A DNA stretch of 64,000 nt from UBA7330 sp043554545 (GTDB taxonomy: Bacteria > Bacteroidota > Bacteroidia > Cytophagales > Cyclobacteriaceae), in NCBI GenBank assembly GCA_043554545.1, contig CP121337.1:3658001-3722000 (forward strand), written 5' to 3'. The notes beneath the pieces are model-generated. The model had not been told where the DNA came from, did not search any database, and saw only the letters and a program-made list of their open reading frames with translations. Each line of letters begins with the position of its first letter. Position 1 is the first letter of the stretch. This document shows, piece by piece, positions 9,431-19,069 of the stretch. The position numbers and the translations under genes were made by a program.

Positions 9431-10522
9431 TTAAGAGCCGGTTATTTCTTTCAACTTACTAAAAAAGGCCTTTTTCCTATCTGAGTTAATTCCCCAATCG
9501 ACAGGCACACTTTGATATCCGGCTTCAAAGCCTTCATCTTTCATTCTGAAATCAAAATATCCCCAGGAAGCATATGACTTTATCGCTTGTGTCAGGTTAT
9601 TGGTATCCGCCTCAAAATTGAAATGATCATCTTCATTAAAAAGGATAGGTTTCGTGGAGTACCCTTCCACTATTCTAGTCTCAGCTACCATTTTTGATAT
9701 TTTCAAAGGATCTCCAACACCATTCCCATGTAGTAATAAAAAATCGGATGCTTTTACGACATTGGGTTTAGGAATCTGTCCACCTCCATAACTTGTACTT
9801 ACCAGTAATCGGTATCCATTCCTCGTGTTTTGCTTAACCCTGTTTATTAGTTCATGAATTCTTTCCGGCTGAAGTATTTCATGATCATATCTAACATTGC
9901 ATTCGTTATTCAGTTCAACGAGAATATTTTTATAACCCTGATCAAGGATCCAATTGGTAATATTGTCCACTGCCCGAATCACAGCCTCCTCATTTTCAAG
10001 GTATTGATCCTGCCCAAAATAGAAATAACCCAAAATAACTACCATTCCGAGGCGGTTGGCTTCATTAAGTATGCTTGTGAGCCTTTCTAGATAAGCTGGA
10101 CGAAATTCTCCCTTTTCATCAAATGCGGAGTTGATCCAATCTTTATTCCCATATCCCATCGGACTACCCCCTTGCAGGTTCAAAGTAAAGGCTAGTAAAC
10201 CGTGACTTTTCCAATCCCTCATTGAGGATACAAACTCATTGGTATTTCGCTCTGGGTCCCACTGATCAGTATCCGGATAATTGAAACGACCTCTGGTCTC
10301 TGGGTTTAGGTCATCAAAAATCCCCTGAACCATTCTTGAATTAAAAAGCAATCCTTCGATCTTGTTCCCCTCCCAAAAGCGACCCTTATAGGTCAACTCA
10401 TTATTGATAAGGAACTGGTCACCTTCGATGGTGACTTCTGTTCCCTCCAGCTGACTTACCTTGGAATTACAGGATAAAAAGAATCCAAATATTAGCAGCA
10501 ATGAAAACCTGTATATGATCAT
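9431..10522 (-). CDS. Lipoprotein, glycoside-hydrolase-like TIM barrel
   Basis: The 363-residue protein starts with a lipoprotein signal (FGFFLSCNS, lipid-attached Cys at 18). The body resembles GH clan-A/GH5-like barrels: an acid/base candidate Glu in ILVELNNEC (about residue 205) and a second acid on a later strand in KPILFNEDDHF. Both sit at the ends of predicted beta strands, as expected for retaining enzymes. The product would be an outer-membrane-anchored or periplasmic glycosidase; the substrate cannot be told. It is separated from the next gene by 277 bp and has no obvious polysaccharide-locus partners. Confidence 0.65.
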   Translation of the reverse strand: MIIYRFSLLLIFGFFLSCNSKVSQLEGTEVTIEGDQFLINNELTYKGRFWEGNKIEGLLFNSRMVQGIFDDLNPETRGRFNYPDTDQWDPERNTNEFVSSMRDWKSHGLLAFTLNLQGGSPMGYGNKDWINSAFDEKGEFRPAYLERLTSILNEANRLGMVVILGYFYFGQDQYLENEEAVIRAVDNITNWILDQGYKNILVELNNECNVRYDHEILQPERIHELINRVKQNTRNGYRLLVSTSYGGGQIPKPNVVKASDFLLLHGNGVGDPLKISKMVAETRIVEGYSTKPILFNEDDHFNFEADTNNLTQAIKSYASWGYFDFRMKDEGFEAGYQSVPVDWGINSDRKKAFFSKLKEITGS

Positions 10523-10568
10523 ATATTGTGTTATTACACACTAAATATAACCAATCACTTAAAACAGA

Positions 10569-12368
10569 TCAATCTTTCTTTTGTCTCTTACGTTCATGCT
10601 CCAGTAATAAAATCTTACGGAGTCGGATAGATTTTGGAGTTACTTCCACGTATTCATCCTTTCCTACATATTCCATAGCCTCCTCAAGCGAGAACTTCAC
10701 AGCTGGTGCAATAGATGCTTTGTCATCTGAACCAGAGGCACGCACATTGGAAAGTTTTTTAGTCTTAGTCACATTAAGTGTTAGATCATCCACACGTGTA
10801 CTCTCACCAATAACCTGACCCTCGTAAATCTCTTCCATTGGATCAATGAAAAAGGTCCCACGATCCTGCAGCTTATCTAATGAATACGCAATAGCAGTAC
10901 CAGTTTCCATAGCTATCAGGGCGCCTTTTCTTTTCCCTTGAATTTCACCTTTCCATGGTTCATATCCATTAAATCGGTGACTTACTACAGCCTCACCTTC
11001 AGTGGCTGTAAGAATAGGGTTTGTAAGGCCTATCAATCCTCTGGCAGAAATTTTCAGTTCCAGGTTGACACGGTCATCTTTTTTCTCAATATTTAAAATG
11101 TCTCCTTTTCTTTGGGTCACGATCTCTATGACCTTGCCCGAGAAAACCTCTGGAACATTAACAAACAGCAATTCAACAGGCTCGTGTTTAAAGCCATCAA
11201 TTTCCTTTATTACTACCTGAGGTTGTCCTAACTGTAGCTCGTAACCTTCTCTTCGCATAGTTTCGACCAGGATAGCCAAATGAAGAATACCTCTTCCGTA
11301 AACTATCATTCTGTCAGGAGAATCCGTATCCTCAACCTTCAAAGCAAGATTTTTTTCTGTTTCTTTTAACAGTCTATCACGCACATGTCTGGAGGTAACA
11401 TATTTTCCTTCTTTACCAAAAAATGGAGAGTTGTTGATGGTAAACATCATACTCATCGATGGCTCATCAACACTAATCGGCACTAACGCCTCGGGCTCTT
11501 CTGCATCTGCAATGGTATCTCCAATATCAAATTGGTCAAGACCTAAGACAGCAACGATTTCCCCTGATTGAATCTCTTCTTTCGTTTTAATCTTCCCTAA
11601 TCCTTCAAAGAGATAAAGTTCTTTGACATTAGATACATGAATTTGTCCATCTCGTTGAACAAGACTTACCCGATCTCCTGCTTTTATGCTCCCTCGATGC
11701 ACTCTACCTACAGCAATCCTACCTGTATAGGAAGAATAGTCTAGAGAACTAATTTGTAGTTGTAATGTACCTGGGTTTGGCTTGGGAGGATCAATATGCT
11801 TGATAATCATGTCCAACAGATAAGTGATATCAGTTGTAGGTGTCTTCCAATCTTCACCCATCCATCCGTTTTTAGATGATCCATAAACTACAGGGTAATC
11901 TAATTGCTCTTCCGTCGCATCCAGTGAAAACATCAAGTCAAACACTTTTTCATTGGCATCTTCAGGGTTACAATTAGGCTTGTCTACTTTGTTTACCACC
12001 ACAATAGGCTTCAACCCCATTTCCAGGGCCTTTTGCATCACAAACCGTGTTTGTGGCATAGGGCCTTCAAAAGCATCTACGAGTAATAATACTCCATCTG
12101 CCATGTTCAAAACACGTTCCACTTCACCTCCAAAATCAGAGTGACCTGGAGTATCTATAATGTTTATTTTTTCATCTCCGTATCTAACCGAGACGTTTTT
12201 CGAAAGGATGGTAATACCCCTCTCCTTTTCCAGGGTATTCGAATCGAGGATTAGCTCCCCTACTTCCTCATTATCTCTGAATAATTTAGACTGATGAAGA
12301 ATCCTATCTACTAATGTGGTCTTGCCATGGTCTACGTGGGCAATGATGGCTATGTTTCTAATGCTCAT
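10569..12368 (-). CDS. typA: Translational GTPase TypA/BipA
   Basis: The protein is 599 residues from the ATG at 12366-12368 (MSIRNIAIIAHVDHGKTT). G1 is AHVDHGKTT, G3 is DTPGHSDFGG and G4 is NKVDKP, followed by the EF-Tu-like domain II, the EF-G-like domain and the TypA-specific C-terminal domain (ASGSDDKASIAP..KFSLEEAMEYV). This ribosome-associated GTPase helps translation and 50S assembly under stress. An upstream in-frame TTG at 12389 could lengthen it by 7 residues, but a TAnnTTTG-type box occupies 12387-12394, so the ATG is the better start. Confidence 0.95.
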   Translation of the reverse strand: MSIRNIAIIAHVDHGKTTLVDRILHQSKLFRDNEEVGELILDSNTLEKERGITILSKNVSVRYGDEKINIIDTPGHSDFGGEVERVLNMADGVLLLVDAFEGPMPQTRFVMQKALEMGLKPIVVVNKVDKPNCNPEDANEKVFDLMFSLDATEEQLDYPVVYGSSKNGWMGEDWKTPTTDITYLLDMIIKHIDPPKPNPGTLQLQISSLDYSSYTGRIAVGRVHRGSIKAGDRVSLVQRDGQIHVSNVKELYLFEGLGKIKTKEEIQSGEIVAVLGLDQFDIGDTIADAEEPEALVPISVDEPSMSMMFTINNSPFFGKEGKYVTSRHVRDRLLKETEKNLALKVEDTDSPDRMIVYGRGILHLAILVETMRREGYELQLGQPQVVIKEIDGFKHEPVELLFVNVPEVFSGKVIEIVTQRKGDILNIEKKDDRVNLELKISARGLIGLTNPILTATEGEAVVSHRFNGYEPWKGEIQGKRKGALIAMETGTAIAYSLDKLQDRGTFFIDPMEEIYEGQVIGESTRVDDLTLNVTKTKKLSNVRASGSDDKASIAPAVKFSLEEAMEYVGKDEYVEVTPKSIRLRKILLLEHERKRQKKD

Positions 12369-12386
12369 GATTTCTGTAAAAGGACG

Positions 12387-12394
12387 CAAAAGTA
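12387..12394 (-). promoter_or_regulatory. Candidate -7 box of typA
   Basis: CAAAAGTA on plus reads TACTTTTG on minus, a perfect TAnnTTTG match 18 bp upstream of the chosen ATG. The -33 element is weak. It argues against the TTG start at 12389, which would overlap the promoter. Confidence 0.5.
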
Positions 12395-12536
12395 GTCTTT
12401 ACTTTTTGCAATTCCACAGTTACATGTAGTTAAGGTTGAATAATATCCTTCTGCCCCACAAACTAAAAAAGCAAACTGCCCCGATAAAAAAATATTGCAG
12501 TAAGTAAAAACATCACTTACAAGCTCCATTCACAGC

Positions 12537-14162
12537 TTATTCTTTCATTTTTACAGTAAATGGCCAGCCCGTAAACTGACTGGCTGCTCCAGTAGTGACA
12601 TCAACATCCCTTGGCCAGCATTCGAAGGTGACTTCATTTTCTGTTTTATCAAACCTAATCAATCCATAACCACCTCCACTTGAAGGACTTTCAGGGTTTA
12701 CATAGGCATGCATCGTTATTTTGTTGTCGAACCCATCCTTGTATTGCCCGGTCCATGGTAACACATCATTGGAATTCTTACCGGGCTTCTCATCTTCTGG
12801 CCACCACCATCTGCTGTAATAGTTATTCACGATAGCGGGAACTACAAAGGCCCATGGGCCGTCATCATACTCCTTGATTCCGTGCTTAATGACTGTTGCC
12901 AGGTGCTGATCTCCGGCAATGTGGACTGCGTTGGCCTCCTGGATTTTTTCTAATGCTTTGTTTCTTCCAGTCTGGGGCCATCCATTCGAATCCATATCAG
13001 CATGGAGTCTATTTTCTTTCTGACCATGAAGGTGAGCTCCACCACAAAAGCCAGTTTGAGATAATACAGCCTTCATGGCTACGCCGTCAGTTTCTTCTGC
13101 CCAGTTGTCCAAAAACAATAATTGTCGATCACCCAATAATTTAAGGCCAGAAACATCTACAGTAGACGGATCATAATTCGGGTCCCTGATATGATCTGGT
13201 CTTGGGCCGATCTGTGGGATTTTCCCTTCCGGACCAGATTTAAATTTACGATCCTCAATAATCGCAAAGTCCACACCACCAATAATCAGGTTGGTGTAAT
13301 AGACACCTATCCCCTGACCTATGGTTGATGGGTCATAAGGATCCGGAAGATGAGAGGTCTGACACCTCTCTACCATTTTCACATATTCATGATGGTAAAA
13401 ATATCCCCCATCGCTTCCAGCTGAGGAGGAAGCCTTTTTACCACTTTCACCCCATAAGTTTCCTTGTCCTATGTCATGATCATCCGGTATTGTTACACAA
13501 GGGCGATTCCTGAAGATTTCTCTGAATTGCATACCAAATTTTAACCATGCAGCGGTATGCTCCTTATGATCATAAGACTGATCGCCAGTGAAGAAAATAA
13601 GATCAGGATCCTGAAAATTAATATTTCGAACATAATTTTCTCTGTCTCCTCTATCTCTATTGCTATTACACGACATGGCTGCCACAGAAATCTCTCTTTT
13701 GTCTTTAGGGTTTTTCCTGATCAGTCCTTCGAATGTCGCTGATTCTCCGTGTAAAATACGATAAGAAACATCCTGAGTGTCATCCCACTTAGGTACCTCA
13801 AACGTCGCCGACCACCCCAAATCATTCACATTAGCTGTTGCAACCTGTTTCCAGCCCTCCTGATTAACTTCCAGACGTACTTTCCTATCCTCATATGGAT
13901 ATAATGGAAACAGCTGAGCTGTCAGTTTGAGCTTATTGGCTGACACAGTATAGATACCAAATGCTACAACCTCATCTCTGGGTACATCCAGTTTAATAAT
14001 TGGATTTTCTGATCTGTTCCACCAGTCATTTGTAGCAAGGGTATCCAAATCCTGAAAAGGAGCCATAACCAATGGCACCATACTTTGCTTGTCAGGTTGT
14101 TTGGGAGACGAACAATTTATCAGGAATAATAAGCTGAAGCATAGTGGAGATAGATATCGCAT
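12537..14162 (-). CDS. PhoD-like metallophosphatase lipoprotein
   Basis: This 541-residue protein has a lipobox (LLFLINCSS, Cys at 17), an N-terminal beta-domain, and a PhoD-type phosphatase core. Its metal-binding motifs are visible as FFTGDQSYDH, TIPDDHDIGQGNLWGE, a GGAHLHG stretch and an AGDQHLATV stretch near the C-terminus. Family members are Ca2+/Fe3+-type alkaline phosphatases or phosphodiesterases exported to the cell surface. It stands alone, with 48 bp to the next gene, so joint transcription with the mltF-like gene at 14210-15655 is possible. Confidence 0.85.
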   Translation of the reverse strand: MRYLSPLCFSLLFLINCSSPKQPDKQSMVPLVMAPFQDLDTLATNDWWNRSENPIIKLDVPRDEVVAFGIYTVSANKLKLTAQLFPLYPYEDRKVRLEVNQEGWKQVATANVNDLGWSATFEVPKWDDTQDVSYRILHGESATFEGLIRKNPKDKREISVAAMSCNSNRDRGDRENYVRNINFQDPDLIFFTGDQSYDHKEHTAAWLKFGMQFREIFRNRPCVTIPDDHDIGQGNLWGESGKKASSSAGSDGGYFYHHEYVKMVERCQTSHLPDPYDPSTIGQGIGVYYTNLIIGGVDFAIIEDRKFKSGPEGKIPQIGPRPDHIRDPNYDPSTVDVSGLKLLGDRQLLFLDNWAEETDGVAMKAVLSQTGFCGGAHLHGQKENRLHADMDSNGWPQTGRNKALEKIQEANAVHIAGDQHLATVIKHGIKEYDDGPWAFVVPAIVNNYYSRWWWPEDEKPGKNSNDVLPWTGQYKDGFDNKITMHAYVNPESPSSGGGYGLIRFDKTENEVTFECWPRDVDVTTGAASQFTGWPFTVKMKE

Positions 14163-14209
14163 AAAATTAGTTGATTATTGGAATCTCAAATATGCGATAA
14201 ATAAAAGTT

Positions 14210-15655
14210 TCATTCAACAAATTGACGGTAATGATCATAACGATCGAAAATCTGCCTGACGTAGGTATGAGGTTCGATACCTCTAACATAACCATACTTG
14301 ATAAACGGCTGGTTATAGACATTAGGATAACTAAGATCCAAAATCATCTCTTCAACATTATCATCCCAAACAGAAGAAATTAACTCTTCTTCATCTGCTA
14401 ACCTTTGGGCGTCAATCACATGATAGGGACCGCAATTGTATGCTGCCATGGTAAATTTTAACCGTTGAACCGAGTCTTCTACTGATTCAAACTTTTTCCA
14501 CAACTGTCTTAAATATTTAGTGCCTCCCCGAATATTTTCATTAGGGTCTGATACATCCTTGATGCCCAATTCTTTTGCAGTTGATGGCATCACTTGCATC
14601 AAACCTTCAGCATCAGCCCAGGAATTGGCTTTTGGCTCGAACCTGGATTCCTGATAAATCAGAGAAGCCAACAACCTCCAGTCCCATCCAATTTCTTTCG
14701 AATATTTTTTTATGATCTCATCGTATTGACTTATCCGGTTATTATTCAAACTATAAAAGTCACTCTTTACCCGCTGCCTGAAGTTTCTTTCATTTTTAAA
14801 ATACTTATTGTAGATCACATAGTAATCCACTTCATCTTTCATCGTAGCCAACCATTCATTCGTAGTTTCTAACAATTCTGGAGAATTAGCTCTTACTGCC
14901 CAGGCAATTCGCTGAGAAAAGCTGATCGGAACTTCAATGTTTAAGATAGGGTAGAAAGAAGCATTGATATTAGCAATGTTATTGTCGGCCACCGTATACT
15001 TGATCTCTCCATCCACGACCATTTTTATGATTTCATCGGTTGATAAACCTCCGGGTAAGGGGTCAACAATGATCTCCCCACCTATTTCTCTGGAAAGATT
15101 TGATAGCCGTTCAAAATAGGAGGAGTTCTTTCGAACAGATACGGTGTCACCAATTAACTCAATAGCATCGTGCACCAGTGCCTTTTGAATTTCACTCCAT
15201 TTCATGTCACGCCAATTGTCTGGCTGCTTTTGAACAAGCACCTGGTGAGTGAGGTATAAGTAATCCGTGAAACTGACCTGCTCTTGCCGCTCTGCAGTTA
15301 CCGTAAGGCCATGAGCCACCAAGTCCACCGACCCATCATTTACTTTATATAACAAGCTGTCTATATCATTGGCTACTACGATCTCCAATTCCACATCCAG
15401 GTACTCGGCGAATCTTTTGAGTAAGTCATACTCAAAACCCATCGTTTGGCCGCGATACAAAAAATAACTGGTACTGCTGTAGATAGTCAAAACCTTCAAT
15501 TTCCCATCTTCTTTGATTTGGGCTAAATCTCTTTTTACTTCAGGCTTAGTATTAGCAACTGATTGCTCTTCGGGCTGGGAGCATTGGATCATCAGCGTAC
15601 TGAGTAAAATAATGAATAGAACAGTTTTTTTTCTAGCGATTATCGATGTGATCAT
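14210..15655 (-). CDS. mltF: MltF-like membrane-bound lytic murein transglycosylase
   Basis: The 481-residue lipoprotein (lipobox around STLMIQCS, Cys 25) has two domains. Residues about 50-280 form a periplasmic amino-acid-binding (SBP family 3) domain, and about 310-450 an SLT lysozyme-like domain. The catalytic glutamate is E336 in LIYQESRFEP, followed by the family motifs GLMQVMPSTA and AAYNCGP. It cleaves peptidoglycan glycan strands with anhydro-muropeptide formation; the SBP-like domain is thought to regulate MltF allosterically. Length and domain order match MltF. Confidence 0.9.
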   Translation of the reverse strand: MITSIIARKKTVLFIILLSTLMIQCSQPEEQSVANTKPEVKRDLAQIKEDGKLKVLTIYSSTSYFLYRGQTMGFEYDLLKRFAEYLDVELEIVVANDIDSLLYKVNDGSVDLVAHGLTVTAERQEQVSFTDYLYLTHQVLVQKQPDNWRDMKWSEIQKALVHDAIELIGDTVSVRKNSSYFERLSNLSREIGGEIIVDPLPGGLSTDEIIKMVVDGEIKYTVADNNIANINASFYPILNIEVPISFSQRIAWAVRANSPELLETTNEWLATMKDEVDYYVIYNKYFKNERNFRQRVKSDFYSLNNNRISQYDEIIKKYSKEIGWDWRLLASLIYQESRFEPKANSWADAEGLMQVMPSTAKELGIKDVSDPNENIRGGTKYLRQLWKKFESVEDSVQRLKFTMAAYNCGPYHVIDAQRLADEEELISSVWDDNVEEMILDLSYPNVYNQPFIKYGYVRGIEPHTYVRQIFDRYDHYRQFVE

Positions 15656-15704
15656 AGGTTAATTTAACACCTTAATTCCAGTATTGTTATTTTCATCCAT
15701 TGAA

Positions 15705-15748
15705 TGAGAATTATTTCATTTTGAAATACCCATTCTCAAAATGAGAAT
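15705..15748. promoter_or_regulatory. Three TGAGAAT half-sites, Fur-box-like
   Basis: TGAGAAT at 15705-15711, ATTCTCA at 15732-15738 and TGAGAAT at 15742-15748. The last two form a perfect inverted repeat with a 3-nt spacer. TGAGAAT-T-ATTTCAT at 15705-15719 resembles a 7-1-7 Fur-type site. The site lies in the divergent region between mltF and the DUF4382 lipoprotein gene. Which regulator binds is unknown. Confidence 0.35.
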
Positions 15749-15810
15749 TCATCGCTGAAATCAAAATCATAAAGCATTGATATTCAGTAGTTAAAGAAAT
15801 TCCACGACAC

Positions 15811-15838
15811 AGGCATGACTTTGGCACATATCATGCCT
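15811..15838. promoter_or_regulatory. Inverted repeat overlapping a promoter-like box upstream of the DUF4382 gene
   Basis: AGGCATGA (15811-15818) and TCATGCCT (15831-15838) are perfect 8-bp arms with a 12-nt spacer. TGACTTTG at 15816-15823, one base from TAnnTTTG, lies inside. The arrangement suggests an operator over the core promoter or a 5' UTR hairpin about 30 bp ahead of the ATG at 15871. Confidence 0.35.
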
Positions 15839-15870
15839 CAAGGTATAATTATCAACAAATCAAAATATAT

Positions 15871-16791
15871 ATGAGACTTCAAATAATTGGATTGTTTTTA
15901 TCAGCCATATTTCTTCTTGCCAGTTGTAATGACAATGACAGCATGAGTGGAATAAAAGAATCAGCCTATGTGAAATTCAAGCTGGTTGATGACCCGATCG
16001 CTTATGACGCGGTACTTATTGATGTTGTTGGCTTGGAATATAAAATAGAAGCTGATGATGAGCATGAAGACGAAGAGAGTAACAGCGAAAGTGATGACGA
16101 AGAATCAGAGTCTGAAAGTGAAGATGATGAAAGTGGTAGAATCGCCGATGATGGAAAGGATAAAGAGGACGATGACGAAAATGAGGGAGAATGGGTTTTT
16201 GTTGACATTGAGCCTATGGTATATGACGTACTTCAACTGCAAAATGGCGCTGAGGCCCTTCTCGCAGATTCCGAAATACCTGCAGGAGAATTGAAAGCAA
16301 TTAGATTAATTCTGGGCGATAATAACAAAGTTGTCATCGAAGGCGATACGATAGATTTAATGGTTCCGTCAGGAAGCTCTTCTGGACTTAAAGTGAAAAT
16401 TGATGCTGAAATTGAATCCGGAGAATTTTATGATGTAGTTATTGATTTTGTTGCATCAAAGTCAATTGTTAAGACAGGGAACGGAAAATATTTGCTAAAG
16501 CCTGTCGTAAAAGTAACTTTAGTACAAGACGATGATCCTTATGGTAGCATAAGTGGAGTCATAACTCCAGTTGACCTTATTTCGGAAGTACATGCCATCA
16601 ATGCTAGTGAGGATACAATATCTACGACACCTCAAGAAGATGGCACGTTTCTATTAGATTTATTGCTTCCCGGAACATATTCAGTTGTAATAGAACCTGC
16701 TGATGATTCTGGTTTCAGTGACTTTACACTTGAAGATGTAGTGGTTAAGGAAGAAGAAATTACTGAATTGGAAAATGTAAATTTCGAATAA
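15871..16791 (+). CDS. DUF4382 lipoprotein with a long acidic insertion
   Basis: The 306-residue lipoprotein (FLLASCNDN, Cys 19) follows the DUF4382 pattern: LVDDPIAYDAVLIDVVG, YDVLQLQNGAEALLADSEIPAGELKAIRLILG, SSSGLKVKIDAEIESG and TGNGKYLLKPVVKV. A small carboxypeptidase-regulatory-like beta domain follows (SISGVITP..LLPGTYSVVIEP). Between the first strand and WVFVDIEP lies an extra stretch of about 50 residues (about 62-113), almost all Asp, Glu and Ser. The molecular role of DUF4382 is unknown. The acidic insert could bind Ca2+ or other cations, which is inference. The gene is monocistronic, ending at a strong terminator. Confidence 0.85.
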   Translation: MRLQIIGLFLSAIFLLASCNDNDSMSGIKESAYVKFKLVDDPIAYDAVLIDVVGLEYKIEADDEHEDEESNSESDDEESESESEDDESGRIADDGKDKEDDDENEGEWVFVDIEPMVYDVLQLQNGAEALLADSEIPAGELKAIRLILGDNNKVVIEGDTIDLMVPSGSSSGLKVKIDAEIESGEFYDVVIDFVASKSIVKTGNGKYLLKPVVKVTLVQDDDPYGSISGVITPVDLISEVHAINASEDTISTTPQEDGTFLLDLLLPGTYSVVIEPADDSGFSDFTLEDVVVKEEEITELENVNFE

Positions 16792-16816
16792 GCTTTTCAT
16801 AAATAAAAGCATCCAA

Positions 16817-16852
16817 AACCCTCAGTTCTTCCTAATGAACTGAGGGTTTTTT
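16817..16852 (+). terminator. Rho-independent terminator after the DUF4382 gene
   Basis: Perfect 12-bp stem AACCCTCAGTTC (16817-16828) and GAACTGAGGGTT (16837-16848) with an 8-nt loop, followed by a T run. It sits 26 bp after the stop codon. Confidence 0.9.
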
Positions 16853-16963
16853 ATGGATTAAAAACAATCAACACATTTCACTTCTAGTCAAGGAGTATTT
16901 TGTATTTATTAAAACAATCCTTAGCCTAGATTGTAAGACTTGTATAAATCAAACAACAACAAA

Positions 16964-17260
16964 ATGACTCTTACATCAACTAATCTAAATATTGAACATG
17001 ATGCAGAACATCACATGTTTTACATTAAGGTTAAAGGTGGTAGTGCAGAATTGATCTATGATAAACATGCAGATGACTACCTTGATTTCAAAAGCACTTA
17101 TGTGCCAGAAGCTTCCAGGGGTTTTGGAATTGCCGGAAAACTTGCAGAGCACGCCCTAATTTTCGCCAGGCAAAATCAATATAAGGTAAAGCCGACGTGC
17201 CCTTTCATCAAGGATTACATCGACAAAAATCCTGAGTATAAAGCGCTTACTTTTGAATGA
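16964..17260 (+). CDS. Small GNAT-like N-acetyltransferase (YidJ/Gcn5-CG type)
   Basis: Starting at the ATG at 16964 gives 98 residues. The first in-frame start, a TTG at 16940, is less likely. Central residues show FKSTYVPEASRGFGIAGKLAEHALIFARQNQYKVKPTCPFIKDYI. This is the acetyl-CoA-binding V-x-x-x-x-RG-x-GI-A/G pattern and the CP(F/Y)...Y tail of the minimal GNAT proteins of the YjdJ/NATD1 family. The substrate is unknown. Its 3' end overlaps the convergent sulfatase gene by 14 bp. Confidence 0.85.
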   Translation: MTLTSTNLNIEHDAEHHMFYIKVKGGSAELIYDKHADDYLDFKSTYVPEASRGFGIAGKLAEHALIFARQNQYKVKPTCPFIKDYIDKNPEYKALTFE

Positions 17261-18890
17261 CCTTTTCTCCTTCTAATCTGTCAGGCTTTGGGAAATACCT
17301 GATGCCTGAGTATCTGACATAGCTATCGAAAACCTCTGGGTCAGGGCCTATCACCCTTGGATCTCCGGATTTCTGTAGTTCTGCCATCAGCTTACCTTTC
17401 AAGCGGTCTTCAATTTCTTTATAATCAGGGTTGCCAACCAGGTTATTCAGGCAATAAGGATCTTTTTCTACATCAAAAAATTCAAATTCTGACCGCTTAG
17501 CAAGGGCCAGCTCAAAGAAGGGTTTGATGTCCTCATCCTCATAATGTTCAAGCATATACGTTTTAGTAGGACAATCATCAATATCAGTAAAAGCAGATTG
17601 CCTCAGGTATTCTCCTGACTCATCTATTCCATACATGGGTAATAATTCAGTGGTATCCTCAGGGTTAAGTCGTTGGGGAGCACCCGCTGGCCACCTTTCA
17701 GGCTTAATATTCCAGGTAAATAAATAATCGCCATCGCTAATAATTCGTTGAGGGAATCCCCAATTCAGGTAGCGTGAAGAAGAATGTCTTTCACGTCCGG
17801 AAAATGCATACTGCTTTGACTCACTCACATCTCCCTCCGTATCAGCTCGTAAAATATCTACAATGCTCTTACCAGAAATCGGCAGCATGCCTTCCTGGCT
17901 AGTCTCTGTCAGTTCCAAAATCGTAGGGGCAAGATCCGCGAAACCAATCGGGTCGGTTACCTTTCTGCCTCCCGGAAAATCTTTAGGATACCTAATCGCC
18001 ATTGGCACATGTACACCATATTCGTACCCATTGGATTTAGCTCTTGGAAAAGCCATGCCATTATCCGCAGTAACAATCACGATGGTATTTTCAAGCTCTC
18101 CTTTCTCTTCCAGATATTCAAGCATCCTTTGAAGGTGCAGATCAAACCATTCAATTTCTATGGCATAGTCTAACAGATCACCCCTAATTATATCATTGTC
18201 AGGTAAAAAGTCAGGCACTTGAACAGAAGATAATTTTTTATCAAACCTTTTCCAGGAGTCTTGCTCAAAACCTCTATGAGGTTCTCTAGCCCCGTACCAA
18301 AAAAAGAATGGCTTATCCTCGCGGACACTGTCCATAAAATACTTGAAGTTTTCATAATAATTAGCGTCACTAATTCCATCCGCCCAGGGCTGCTCACCAG
18401 ACTCATTATTATAGGTTATTTGGCTATGCTCAATTCCTCCTGCATCAGTAGCTCTCCATAATGAATCCGCTTCACTGCGTGCATATCTAAAAGGGCTTAC
18501 ACCTTTACCTGTCCTACCGGTTATATATCCATTATTTGATAGCAAGTCTATGAAAGGCACGTATTTTTTCATCCATGAAGAGGCATGTTGTCCTGCTTGT
18601 TCATTCTGCCAATGATGTCTGCCTGTTACAATAGCACTTCTTGATGGCGCACATCCGGGAGACCCTGAATAGCAATTGGTGAATAAAATACCTTCTTCAG
18701 CCACCCGATCAAAGGCTGGTGTTTGGATAAACTCACATCCATTAAAGCTGGTATGCGCAAAAGATTGGTCGTCACTAATTGCGAAAAGAATATTTGGCCT
18801 TTTTTGTTTGGCCTGCTCCTGACATCCAAATGAAAAGGCGGTCAATATCAATATGAGGTAAGTGGTCGTATTTAGGCTGGTAAGTGTCAT
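17247..18890 (-). CDS. Sulfatase (family S1, Cys-type) lipoprotein
   Basis: The 547-residue exported protein (FSFGCQE, Cys 23) begins with the metal-binding RPNILFAISDDQS. It carries the sulfatase signature C80-A-P-S-R, in which Cys is converted to formylglycine, then VTGRHHWQNE. Later motifs include FFWYGAREPHRGFE and VIVTADNGMAFPR (Asp/Asn metal ligands). It would hydrolyse sulfate esters, typically of marine polysaccharides. No anaerobic sulfatase maturase gene is in the window. No carbohydrate-uptake genes are adjacent, so the substrate is open. Confidence 0.9.
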   Translation of the reverse strand: MTLTSLNTTTYLILILTAFSFGCQEQAKQKRPNILFAISDDQSFAHTSFNGCEFIQTPAFDRVAEEGILFTNCYSGSPGCAPSRSAIVTGRHHWQNEQAGQHASSWMKKYVPFIDLLSNNGYITGRTGKGVSPFRYARSEADSLWRATDAGGIEHSQITYNNESGEQPWADGISDANYYENFKYFMDSVREDKPFFFWYGAREPHRGFEQDSWKRFDKKLSSVQVPDFLPDNDIIRGDLLDYAIEIEWFDLHLQRMLEYLEEKGELENTIVIVTADNGMAFPRAKSNGYEYGVHVPMAIRYPKDFPGGRKVTDPIGFADLAPTILELTETSQEGMLPISGKSIVDILRADTEGDVSESKQYAFSGRERHSSSRYLNWGFPQRIISDGDYLFTWNIKPERWPAGAPQRLNPEDTTELLPMYGIDESGEYLRQSAFTDIDDCPTKTYMLEHYEDEDIKPFFELALAKRSEFEFFDVEKDPYCLNNLVGNPDYKEIEDRLKGKLMAELQKSGDPRVIGPDPEVFDSYVRYSGIRYFPKPDRLEGEKVIQK

Positions 18891-19069
18891 GTTATCAAAA
18901 GAAATAAAGAATTTGGTCTCATTAGATAAAAAAATGAAATATTTTTAATTTACTTCACTCAGCCGGCGACTAAATACAATTTGTGCTAATCTGTCAAATT
19001 ATATTAAAGAATTTTCATGTTTATGCTTACGCTTATACATCTATTTAGAAAAAGTAGAGAAAAATGAAA

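Noticed and set aside
12369..12389. N-terminal extension of TypA by 7 residues from a TTG
   Set aside because: The TTG lies in the probable -7 promoter box, and TypA proteins normally start at MSIRNIAII.
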